Assembly (NCBI RefSeq): GCF_900104815.1
Contig: NZ_FNTD01000004.1
Coordinates: 7,253,001 to 7,317,000 of the forward strand
From: Streptomyces misionensis
Lineage (GTDB): Bacteria; Actinomycetota; Actinomycetes; Streptomycetales; Streptomycetaceae
DNA length: 64,000 nucleotides
Direction of reading: 5' to 3'
Shown here: positions 32,055 through 39,168 of the stretch, in pieces
Position numbering within the stretch: the first letter of the stretch is position 1
Layout of the letters: every line of letters begins with the position of its first letter
Notes under the pieces: generated by a model
What the model was told of the DNA's origin: nothing
What the model saw: the letters and a program-made list of their open reading frames with translations, nothing else
Database searches by the model: none
Made by a program: the position numbers and the translations under genes

Positions 32055-35000
32055 TCAGTGGCCGGGGTGGCCGAGGAGCAGGACGGAGGGCACGGTGTCC
32101 GGATGGGCCAGGCGCAGCAGCCCGTAGCCGATGCCGGACAGTCCGGTCAGCAGCCCGGGGGAGGGAACCTCGTCGGGGGTGGCGCACCGGTGGCCCTGCG
32201 CCTCGACGAGCGCGAGCGCCTGTCCGGTACGCCGGGTCAGCGTCCCGGCGGCCGGCCCGTCGCCCCGTGCGGTGAACAGGGCCAGGGCCTCCAGGGTGCC
32301 GAGGGCGCCCTGGGCGAGGCTGAGGTCGGGCCCCACCTCGGCGTCCCGGAGCCGGTCCGCGAGCGCCGCCGTGGGCCGGACCGCGTCGTCGGGGTCGTCG
32401 GGCAGCATCCGGGCGGCGGCCGCCACCCCGGCGAGCCCGCGGGCCCAGGAGAGGTCGGCGGCGTCGGCCCCGGTGTGCTGCCGGACGGCCGCGTCGAGCA
32501 GGGCCCGCGCGGCGGCGGTGTGCGCCGGGGACCGTTCGGGCCGCACGGCGGCGTACCGCAGCAGCGCCCAGCCGATCCCGGCGGTGCCGTCCGCGAAACC
32601 GGTCCGCGCGCCCGGGTCCGGCGCCACCGTGCGCAGCCGGTCCGCCAGTTCGTCCGCCAGCCGCAGCGCCTCGGGCGAACCGGTCGCCTCGTGCACGGCG
32701 ACGGCGGCGGCCAGCGCTCCGGCCGTACCGCCGGCCAGCCCCGGGTCCGGGCAGCCGGCCGCGGCGTGCGCCAGCGCGGTGAGCGCGTCCGGCAGACAGT
32801 CCGTCAGCTCCCCGTCCAGCAGGGCGGACAGCCGGACCAGGGCGTAACAGACGCCGCCGAGACCGTCGTAGGCACCGGGCCCCGCCGCCGCGCCCAGCTC
32901 CGGGTCGGCGGCCAGGGCCTTCAGCAGGGCGGGCAGCGGCCGGACCGCCTCCCGGGCCAGCGCGGTGTACCGGCCGGCCCCGGTCAGGGCGCCCGTGTGG
33001 GCGAGGAACAACGCGACCCCGCAGTAGCCCTGGGCGAGCCCGGCACCCATCGGCAGCACCGCCCAGTGCGGCCCGGAGACCCGTTCCAGACCGAGCCAGT
33101 TGGCCCGGCCGCCGTCGCGCACCGCACGGGCGGCGATGTCGTCGGCGATCCCGCACACCGCGGCCAGCAGCCGGGAGGCGTCGGGCACGACGGCCGGCAC
33201 GGGCGCCACCGCGAGCGCCGACCGCGGCCGGCCCGCCGGGGCAGCGGCGCCCCGGGCCGCCAGCGTCGCCGACACGATCCACTCCTGGTCGCGGCAGTCG
33301 ATCTCGTCCATCCGCGCGATCTTCTTGCGCACCGCGGCCAGGCTCGCCTCGGGCAGCACGTCCGGCAGCCAGGTCCCGTCGGCCGCCCGGACCCCGGTAC
33401 CGGACGGCCGATGGGTGAACAGGGGGACGTCGCCGCGCCACAGGTCCGCCGTCTCGTGCTCGACGAGCCGCCGGCGGGCCGCGTCGTGCTCGGACTCGGT
33501 CCACAGCACCGCGAACACCCCGTCCCGGGCCAGCGCGTCACCGAGCAGCGCCGGATGGGTGGACTCCTCCAGAAGCGTCGCGTACAGCCGGGTGGAGCGG
33601 GCGATCAGCCGCGCCGGGCTGTCCGCGCCGATCGTCAAAGGGCCCTCGTCCCCGGTCAGTTCGGCGCCGTGCGCGGCGATCGCCGCATAGGCCGTGCGGA
33701 AGCCGTCGAGCAGCGCCGCCCGGTGGTCCGCGCCCTCCAGCGGGCGCCCGCCGGGCAGCGGCTGGTTCTGCCCTGCCGGGCTGAGCAGCGGTCCGCGCAC
33801 CGCGCGCATGGTGTCCAGGCCGCTGTCCTCCCAGCGCAGCCCCTCGCTGGGGAAGGTGCCGTCGGTGGACCGGCCCAGCGCGGAGATGTCCAGCGCCCCG
33901 TGCTCGCCGATCAGCAGATGGGGCAGCAGACAGGTGCGGTGCACGGAGCCGTGCAGGGCGTCCGCGGCCGGGTCCGCGCCGGCCGTCATGGCCTGCCCCA
34001 GCCCGGTGTGCAGCAGCGTCTCGGCGTCCACCAGGACCGGCTGGTCCCCGCAGGCGATGACGTTCTCGTAGTGCATGTCGGCACCGTCCACCGCGTAGAG
34101 CAGCGCCAGCAGCGCACCCTGGCGGCGGTAGAAGGCGTCGGTCTCGGTCACCGACCGGCACCAGCGGTGCGCCACGAACTCCAGCCAGCCGTAGCCGTCC
34201 CGGCGCACGGTGCGCGCGGTGCGCAGCGCCAGCCCCGGCACCTTGGCGTCCAGCCAGGCCGCCAGCTCGTCCAGCAGGGCGTGCTGGCCCAGCGGACGCG
34301 GCTTGTACACGATCCGCGCCCCGCCCGCGAAGTGCAGGACCGCCACGGACCGGTTGCCCTGGTGGGCGTCGCCGAGCCCCAGCTCCACCCGGACGAGCAC
34401 ACCGGGGTCGCGGCCGTCGAGGAGGCCGGCGACGAGGTCGTCCCGGTCGGCCCGGAAGCGCGCCATCAGTTCGGCCGTCGCGGCCAGCGCGTCCAGCGCG
34501 GTCTGCCCGAGCATCCGGGCCAGCACCGGGTAGGCGGCGCACAGTTCGCCGAGGCCCCGCCGGGTGCCGGTGCGTGCGACGAAGGACGCGAACCGCTCGC
34601 GCGGACCCGCCCCCTCCAGACGCCCGGCGCGGCGGGCCGCGTCGAGCTCCCGCACCAGCGTACGGGCGGCCGCCCCGGCCAGCTGCCGCGTCAGCCACCG
34701 GCCGAACTCCGCCCGCCACAGCGCCAGTTCGGGGCCTGGCGAGCCGGCCAGCCGGCCGGCGACCGGGGCGACGAGCGGCCGTACCACATGGGCGAAGACC
34801 TCGGGCCCGGCACCGTCCGTGTCCGGCTCCCCGGGCCGCTCGGGGGCGGCCTCCACGGCGGCCTCGACGTACGTGGCCCAACCGGGCTTGGCGGCCCGGG
34901 CCGCGAGCCGCCCGGCGGGCTCCGCCGCGAGGGCCGCCGCCGTGGCACCGTCCACCCCCAGGTGCGCCAGCCGCAGCGCGAAGCCCTCCGCGTCCCCGGC

Positions 35001-35207
35001 GGCCCAGGGGGCGCGCACGGGGGCGTCGGGGTCGGCGGTCGCGGCCGGGCGTCCGGGGGCGGCGAGCCGCTCCGCGAGGGACAGCGCCGGGGCCCACCAG
35101 TCGAGCGGCAGGCCGGCGCTCCGGGGAGTCGGGAGGCTGGCGGTCTCAGTCACGTCAACGAAGGTCGCAGACACCGGGCGACCCCCACATGGGGAAGTGA
35201 CCCCCAT
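32055..35207 (-). CDS. LanM-type lanthipeptide synthetase with degenerate cyclase domain
   Basis: 1050 aa. The N-terminal half is a class II dehydratase that phosphorylates and eliminates Ser/Thr. It has GLGDAHQGNRSV near 281, IVYKPRPLG, DMHYENVIA near 377, LVDAETLLH, and the R/T segment IARSTRLYATLLEESTHP, so the kinase/lyase residues appear intact. The C-terminal half keeps the GG-containing repeats of a LanC-like toroid. The zinc-site motifs, however, read SWARGLAG near 919 (normally WCHG) and LSLAQGALG near 961 (normally CHG), and the His of AHG is Asp in GFADGTAG near 867. All three zinc ligands and the catalytic His are therefore missing. The start at 35207 has GGGAGGGGG upstream; a GTG at 35153 is possible. 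The candidate substrate is the 65-aa peptide immediately downstream. Confidence 0.88.
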   Translation of the reverse strand: MGVTSPCGGRPVSATFVDVTETASLPTPRSAGLPLDWWAPALSLAERLAAPGRPAATADPDAPVRAPWAAGDAEGFALRLAHLGVDGATAAALAAEPAGRLAARAAKPGWATYVEAAVEAAPERPGEPDTDGAGPEVFAHVVRPLVAPVAGRLAGSPGPELALWRAEFGRWLTRQLAGAAARTLVRELDAARRAGRLEGAGPRERFASFVARTGTRRGLGELCAAYPVLARMLGQTALDALAATAELMARFRADRDDLVAGLLDGRDPGVLVRVELGLGDAHQGNRSVAVLHFAGGARIVYKPRPLGQHALLDELAAWLDAKVPGLALRTARTVRRDGYGWLEFVAHRWCRSVTETDAFYRRQGALLALLYAVDGADMHYENVIACGDQPVLVDAETLLHTGLGQAMTAGADPAADALHGSVHRTCLLPHLLIGEHGALDISALGRSTDGTFPSEGLRWEDSGLDTMRAVRGPLLSPAGQNQPLPGGRPLEGADHRAALLDGFRTAYAAIAAHGAELTGDEGPLTIGADSPARLIARSTRLYATLLEESTHPALLGDALARDGVFAVLWTESEHDAARRRLVEHETADLWRGDVPLFTHRPSGTGVRAADGTWLPDVLPEASLAAVRKKIARMDEIDCRDQEWIVSATLAARGAAAPAGRPRSALAVAPVPAVVPDASRLLAAVCGIADDIAARAVRDGGRANWLGLERVSGPHWAVLPMGAGLAQGYCGVALFLAHTGALTGAGRYTALAREAVRPLPALLKALAADPELGAAAGPGAYDGLGGVCYALVRLSALLDGELTDCLPDALTALAHAAAGCPDPGLAGGTAGALAAAVAVHEATGSPEALRLADELADRLRTVAPDPGARTGFADGTAGIGWALLRYAAVRPERSPAHTAAARALLDAAVRQHTGADAADLSWARGLAGVAAAARMLPDDPDDAVRPTAALADRLRDAEVGPDLSLAQGALGTLEALALFTARGDGPAAGTLTRRTGQALALVEAQGHRCATPDEVPSPGLLTGLSGIGYGLLRLAHPDTVPSVLLLGHPGH

Positions 35208-35649
35208 ATTCTGCGCGGCCCCCTCCCCACGGGTGGGGGAGGCACCCGCACGGACCGCCCCGACGCGGGGAAAGCGCAGGTGGGAAGGCGACTACCCAGA
35301 CCCCCGTACGACGGCGGGGCGGCCGCACCCCGCAGGCTCGCACGACCCCCGCGCCCACCCTCCGCCGGGCCGATCCCCCATGAGCCGCGGCCCCCGCCCC
35401 CCATCCCGCGGCGGGATGGGCCGCGCCGCGCCCGGCGCCCGGCCCCGCACCGGCGGCCGGAGCAGGTAAGACGGCTTGCGGGACCGGGCGGACACCCCCA
35501 CCGTCCCCGGCGTCCCCCACACCCGTCCCCGGAAAGGTGGGGACCGACTACCGATGCCCGCCCCCACCCCCCGACGGCACGGTGGAGCGCAGAAACCACG
35601 AACCGCCCCGGCGTTCACGACCGGGCGGACGACTTTCAAGGAGCAGCAG
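35208..35649. promoter_or_regulatory. Divergent 442-nt intergenic region with inverted repeats
   Basis: It separates the LanM-type gene (leftward) from the LuxR pair (rightward), so it must hold both promoters. I see a perfect 9-bp inverted repeat, CCCATCCCG/CGGGATGGG with a 3-nt spacer (35400-35420). I also see CCTCCCC/GGGGAGG with a 7-nt spacer (35222-35242) close to the LanM start, and GTCCCC/GGGGAC with an 8-nt spacer (35525-35544). Any of these could be operators for the two LuxR proteins. No clear -35/-10 pair is readable in this G/C-dense stretch and no gene is supported. Confidence 0.5.
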
Positions 35650-36252
35650 ATGGGAGTCCCCGTACCCGTCGGTGTGGTCGCCCTGGACCCGGTCCTGGAG
35701 GCCGGCACCCGCAGTACCCTGCTCGCCTGCCCGGAACTGGCCGTGTGCGAGCCCGCGGAGGCCCGGGTCGCCGTCCTCACGGTGGACCGGCTCGGCCCGG
35801 CCGAACTCGACATGGTGCGCACCACCCGTGCGCACGGGCAGCGCCCCGCCGTCGTCCTGGTGGCCGGCGCGCTCGCCTCCGGCGACGCCCTGCACGCCCT
35901 CGCCGCCGGCGCCCGGGGCCTGCTGCCGCGCCGCGAGGCCGACGCGTCCCGTCTGGCCCACGCGGTGCTGGCCGCCGCCCAGGACGACTGCACCGTCCCC
36001 ACCGACCTGCTCGAACAGGTCCTGGACCGGCCCGACCACGGCCGGACCGGCTGGGCCGGCGGCGCCCTCTCCGACCGGGAACGCTCGGTGCTGCGACTCG
36101 TCGCCGACGGACACGAGACGGCGGAGATCGCACAGCGCCTCGCCTACTCGCCCCGCACCGTCACCACCGTGGTGCACGACATCACCCAGCGGTTCCGGCT
36201 GCGCAACCGCGCCCATGCCGTCGCCTACGCGCTCCGGGCGGGCCTGCTGTGA
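35650..36252 (+). CDS. Small LuxR-type regulator, atypical receiver (first of a pair)
   Basis: 200 aa from the ATG at 35650, with AAGGAG 6 nt upstream; the frame is open further upstream but that extension is out of character. The C terminus is a clear LuxR/FixJ helix-turn-helix: LSDRERSVLRLVADGHETAE, then IAQRLAYSPRTVTTVV. The N-terminal 120 residues have receiver-like hydrophobic spacing and the segment ALAAGARGLLPR, but no paired acidic residues in the usual pocket. It is therefore probably a phosphorylation-independent response regulator. It overlaps the next gene (GTGA), so the two are made together and may heterodimerize. Likely targets are the LanM unit or the region D genes. Confidence 0.85.
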   Translation: MGVPVPVGVVALDPVLEAGTRSTLLACPELAVCEPAEARVAVLTVDRLGPAELDMVRTTRAHGQRPAVVLVAGALASGDALHALAAGARGLLPRREADASRLAHAVLAAAQDDCTVPTDLLEQVLDRPDHGRTGWAGGALSDRERSVLRLVADGHETAEIAQRLAYSPRTVTTVVHDITQRFRLRNRAHAVAYALRAGLL

Positions 36253-36860
36253 CGGCCACGCTGACCGCCGCGCCCGGCGTGCCCACCACCCTGTGCGTCC
36301 TGCCGTCGCGGCACGCGAACCGCGTGCGCGCCCTCGCCGACCGCGCCGGACTCGACTGCGCCCCCGGCCCCGGCGGGCCCGGCACCGTCACCGTCGTCGT
36401 CGCCGACGACGCCGAACGGGCCCTGCGCGGGCTGCGGGTGCCCGGGCCGCTGCTGCTCGTGTGCGACACGGTCGGCAGGGCCGGGCTGCTCGGGGCCCTG
36501 CGCGCCGGGGCCGTGGTGCTCAGGACCGCGGACCTCACCGAGGAGAGCCTGGCGGCCGCCGTGCGCCGCGCCGGGGCGCCGCACCCGAGCATCCCCTACC
36601 CGGAACTCTCCCACCTGCTGACCGCCGGCCCCGCCCACGGCGAGGCGGGACCGCGGGAGGACCGGCCACCGGCCCTCACCGCCCGCCAGTTCTCGGTGCT
36701 GCGGCTGATGGCGGAGGGGCACGGGAACGCGGGCATCGCCCGGCTGCTGCACTGCTCCGAACACACCGTCAAGAACGTCGTCTACGAGATCATGGCCCGT
36801 CTGCAGGCCCGCAACCGCGCCCACGCGGTGGCCCGCGCCGTGCGCCACGGGCTGATCTGA
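36249..36860 (+). CDS. Small LuxR-type regulator (second of a pair)
   Basis: 203 aa, starting at the GTG at 36249 that overlaps the stop of the first regulator. The LuxR helix-turn-helix is at the C terminus (LTARQFSVLRLMAEGHGNAG, then IARLLHCSEHTVKNVV). The tail QARNRAHAVARAVRHGLI parallels RLRNRAHAVAYALRAGLL in the first protein, so the two are paralogues. The N-terminal part again resembles a receiver fold without obvious acidic pocket residues. Convergent with the peptidase gene, with 31 nt between the stops including a GGCCGCGGCC palindrome. Confidence 0.85.
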   Translation: MTATLTAAPGVPTTLCVLPSRHANRVRALADRAGLDCAPGPGGPGTVTVVVADDAERALRGLRVPGPLLLVCDTVGRAGLLGALRAGAVVLRTADLTEESLAAAVRRAGAPHPSIPYPELSHLLTAGPAHGEAGPREDRPPALTARQFSVLRLMAEGHGNAGIARLLHCSEHTVKNVVYEIMARLQARNRAHAVARAVRHGLI

Positions 36861-36891
36861 CGTGCGGGGGCCGAGGGGCGGCCGCGGCCGT

Positions 36892-37632
36892 TCAGAAGCC
36901 GGGGGACGGCAGCAGCCGCGGCACGATGCGCTCCTCCACGGCCCGCTCGCCCTCCCGGCGCACGACGTACGCGCCCCGGTCCGGCAACTCCGCGACCGCC
37001 TCGACCAGTTCGGTGCCCCGGTAGACCAGGCCCACCCCGTCGTCGGTGCAGTGCGCGGTGGGCAGGGTGCCGTCGGCGACCAGCCGGTGGATCAGCGGGC
37101 GGCGGCCCGGATCGGAGTCGTAGTGCACGCCGTTGCCGTACGGCAGCAGACCGAGGCCGTTGGTCACCGGCCGCAGCTCGGGCCCGAAGGAGTCCGTCGC
37201 GCCGCCCTCGAACCAGCAGATGGAACCGGCGCTCACCCCGGCCAGCACCACCCCCGCCCGCCAGGCCCGCCGCATGATCGCGTCCAGGCCGTGCACCCGC
37301 CACACCGCGAGCAGGTTGGCCACCGAGCCGCCCATCACCCACACCACGTCGTGGTCCAGCACCGTCGCCTCGACGTCCTCGACGTTCGGCATGGGGAACA
37401 GGTGCAGCGGCATCAGGTCGAACCCGGCCACCCGGGCCGCCTCGCTCATCCGCGCCGCGACGTGCTCGGCGTCCCCGATCGCCGTGCCCACGTACAGGAC
37501 ACGGGGGCGCCTGCCGTGCACACCGGCCAGGTCGACCGCGTGGTGGACCAGGGCGTCGAAGAGCACCCGCGTACGTGTTCCGGCGCGGTGCCCTCCGGAG
37601 GTGGCGACGATGGTGGGTTCCGGAGCGGTCAC
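36892..37632 (-). CDS. Peptidase E-like serine peptidase (S51 family)
   Basis: A 246-aa protein of the class I glutamine-amidotransferase-like fold used by alpha-aspartyl dipeptidase and cyanophycinase. The nucleophile elbow is AGVSAGSICWFEG. Other family segments are VWVMGGSVANLL, GLGLLPYGNGVHYDSD (candidate catalytic His) and the N-terminal IVATSGGHRAG. The start is a GTG. Its function could be general peptide turnover, or trimming of leader or follower peptide in the neighbouring RiPP systems; no feature here decides between these. It is transcribed toward the regulator pair. Confidence 0.75.
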   Translation of the reverse strand: MTAPEPTIVATSGGHRAGTRTRVLFDALVHHAVDLAGVHGRRPRVLYVGTAIGDAEHVAARMSEAARVAGFDLMPLHLFPMPNVEDVEATVLDHDVVWVMGGSVANLLAVWRVHGLDAIMRRAWRAGVVLAGVSAGSICWFEGGATDSFGPELRPVTNGLGLLPYGNGVHYDSDPGRRPLIHRLVADGTLPTAHCTDDGVGLVYRGTELVEAVAELPDRGAYVVRREGERAVEERIVPRLLPSPGF

Positions 37633-37718
37633 GCGGCGATCGTAGCGTGGGGGTCGCGCTCCGGACGTGGGGGAGTGGTGAAGGTGGGGCGCGGCCGGCG
37701 CGGTCCGGGAAACACGGC

Positions 37719-37744
37719 GGGGACCGGCCGATGGGCCGGTCCCC
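37719..37744 (-). terminator. Hairpin terminator after the PPTase gene
   Basis: A perfect 11-bp stem, GGGGACCGGCC/GGCCGGTCCCC with a 4-nt GATG loop, lies 27 nt beyond the PPTase stop on the minus strand. It ends the MbtH-PPTase transcript and separates it from the peptidase E gene. Confidence 0.85.
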
Positions 37745-37771
37745 CTCGCAGGTGTTCGTATGGTCGCGGGG

Positions 37772-38683
37772 TCACTCCCGGCGCAGCGCCACGGCCGCCG
37801 CGTACCCCGCGGGGACGAGCACGTCCCGCAGCGTCCAGCGCGGCGACGGCGAGACGGGCCGGTCGCCGGTGCCGACGTGGTCCAGCGCCGGATCGCGCAC
37901 CAGCCCCGTCCCCAGACCCTTCAGGTAGGCCTCCTTGCGGACCCATGTCCGGGTGAAGGCGGCCGGCCGCTCGTATGCCGGGAGCCGCGCCAGTTCCGCC
38001 ACCTCCGCCGCGTGCAGCGCGCACTGCGCGCTGCGCACCGCCTCCGCGGAGGCCAGCCCCTCGACGTCGACCCCGACCGGTGTGCCGGCGAGCGCCACCA
38101 GCACCAGGTCCCCGCTGTGCGACAGGGAGAAGTGCAGCCCCGGCGCGCGCAGCGCCGGCCGGCCGTGCGGGGCACCGCAGCCCGCGCACGGCTCGCGCAT
38201 CAGCGGCAGCTCGTCCGCCCGCACGCCCAGCAGCGGGCCGAGCAGCGCGCGCAGCGTCGCGTGCGCGATCACATAGGCGTCACGGTCGCGGGCCCGCCGG
38301 AACGCACGGGCCCGCGCCCTTTCCTCCCCGTCCAGCAACTCCTGTGCCCACAGCAGTGCCTGCTCGTCCTGCGCCCCGACCTCGGCGAGGTACAGCTCCA
38401 ACGGCCCCCGCAGCGCGCGGGGGCGCGCGGCGTACGGCCGGTGCAGCGGGCCGGGCAGGTCCAGTACGGCGGGACACAGCGGCTCCACCCGGTCCGGCGG
38501 CCGTGCCCGGCCGGGCACGGCCGCCGAACCGATGTCGAGCGGCGACAGCGGCGGCAGCACGGCCACGCTGCCGCCGCCCGCCCGCACCGCCGACCGCGCC
38601 GGCGGCGGGGCGCCGGCCGGACGGTCCGGCGGCGAAGGGGCGGCCGGCGGTGACGACAGCGGCGCCGGCCGGGCCTCAGACAT
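37772..38683 (-). CDS. 4'-phosphopantetheinyl transferase (Sfp type)
   Basis: 303 aa. It transfers phosphopantetheine from CoA to the conserved Ser of carrier proteins. Family signatures are LHFSLSHSGDLVLVAL, the magnesium-binding GVDVEGL, and WVRKEAYLKGLG. The N-terminal 40 or so residues are Ala/Pro-rich and probably unstructured. The start ATG lies 8 nt inside the end of the MbtH gene, so the two are coupled. It could prime the PCPs of both NRPS lines, the discrete PCP at 44.2 kb and the PKS ACPs. Its position beside the region D operon suggests the discrete PCP as at least one client. Confidence 0.92.
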   Translation of the reverse strand: MSEARPAPLSSPPAAPSPPDRPAGAPPPARSAVRAGGGSVAVLPPLSPLDIGSAAVPGRARPPDRVEPLCPAVLDLPGPLHRPYAARPRALRGPLELYLAEVGAQDEQALLWAQELLDGEERARARAFRRARDRDAYVIAHATLRALLGPLLGVRADELPLMREPCAGCGAPHGRPALRAPGLHFSLSHSGDLVLVALAGTPVGVDVEGLASAEAVRSAQCALHAAEVAELARLPAYERPAAFTRTWVRKEAYLKGLGTGLVRDPALDHVGTGDRPVSPSPRWTLRDVLVPAGYAAAVALRRE

Positions 38684-38924
38684 CGGCCCCGGCGAGCCGG
38701 CGGCGCAGGCTCAGCGGGCGCATGTCCGTCCAGATCACGTCGATGTGGTCCAGGCACTCCTGCCGGCTGCCGCTGCGGCCCTCCCGGTACCAGCCGGCCG
38801 GCAGCTCGCGGTCCGCCCGCCAGATCGAGTACTGCTCCTCGTCGTTGCGCACCACGAGATACACGTCGTCGGCGCCCGGACGGGCCTCGTCGCCGCCCGA
38901 GTGCGCGGAGTTGGGTTGCGTCAC
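38676..38924 (-). CDS. MbtH-like protein (second copy)
   Basis: 82 aa, GTG start with GGGAGG 7 nt upstream. It shows the MbtH pattern VRNDEEQYSIW, LPAGW and WTDMRPLSL, with an N-terminal extension of about 18 residues compared with the copy at 6.5 kb. It heads an operon with the PPTase and is divergent from the LanB/adenylation operon, 244 nt away. That position suggests it supports the free-standing adenylation protein at 41.5-43.0 kb. The 244-nt divergent gap carries no clear promoter motif. Confidence 0.93.
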   Translation of the reverse strand: MTQPNSAHSGGDEARPGADDVYLVVRNDEEQYSIWRADRELPAGWYREGRSGSRQECLDHIDVIWTDMRPLSLRRRLAGADV

Positions 38925-39168
38925 GGTGAACCTCCCGCAGATGTCGGTCCGGCCGCGGAGAAGGGCCGGCGCCGCAAGCGTGCCGCGCGCCGTGCCACCG
39001 GGTCAGGGACGAACGCGCCGAACCGGCGGCACCCGTTGCTGCCGGATCTTCCCTGGTGACCTACGGCCCCGGCGCGGGACCGTGCTGTCCGGTCGGGGGC
39101 CGCCCGGCACCCCGGCGCCCCGCCGGGCCACGCGATTCCCGAGCACCCCCTTCCGGAAGGAGCACGCG

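Noticed and set aside
35476..35649. Upstream extension of the first LuxR regulator
   Set aside because: The ATG at 35650 has a perfect AAGGAG ribosome site and the extension is low-complexity.
32058..36248. A plus-strand frame antisense to the LanM-type gene that reads into the second LuxR gene
   Set aside because: Only the last 203 codons, from the GTG at 36249, resemble a protein family; the rest is shadow.
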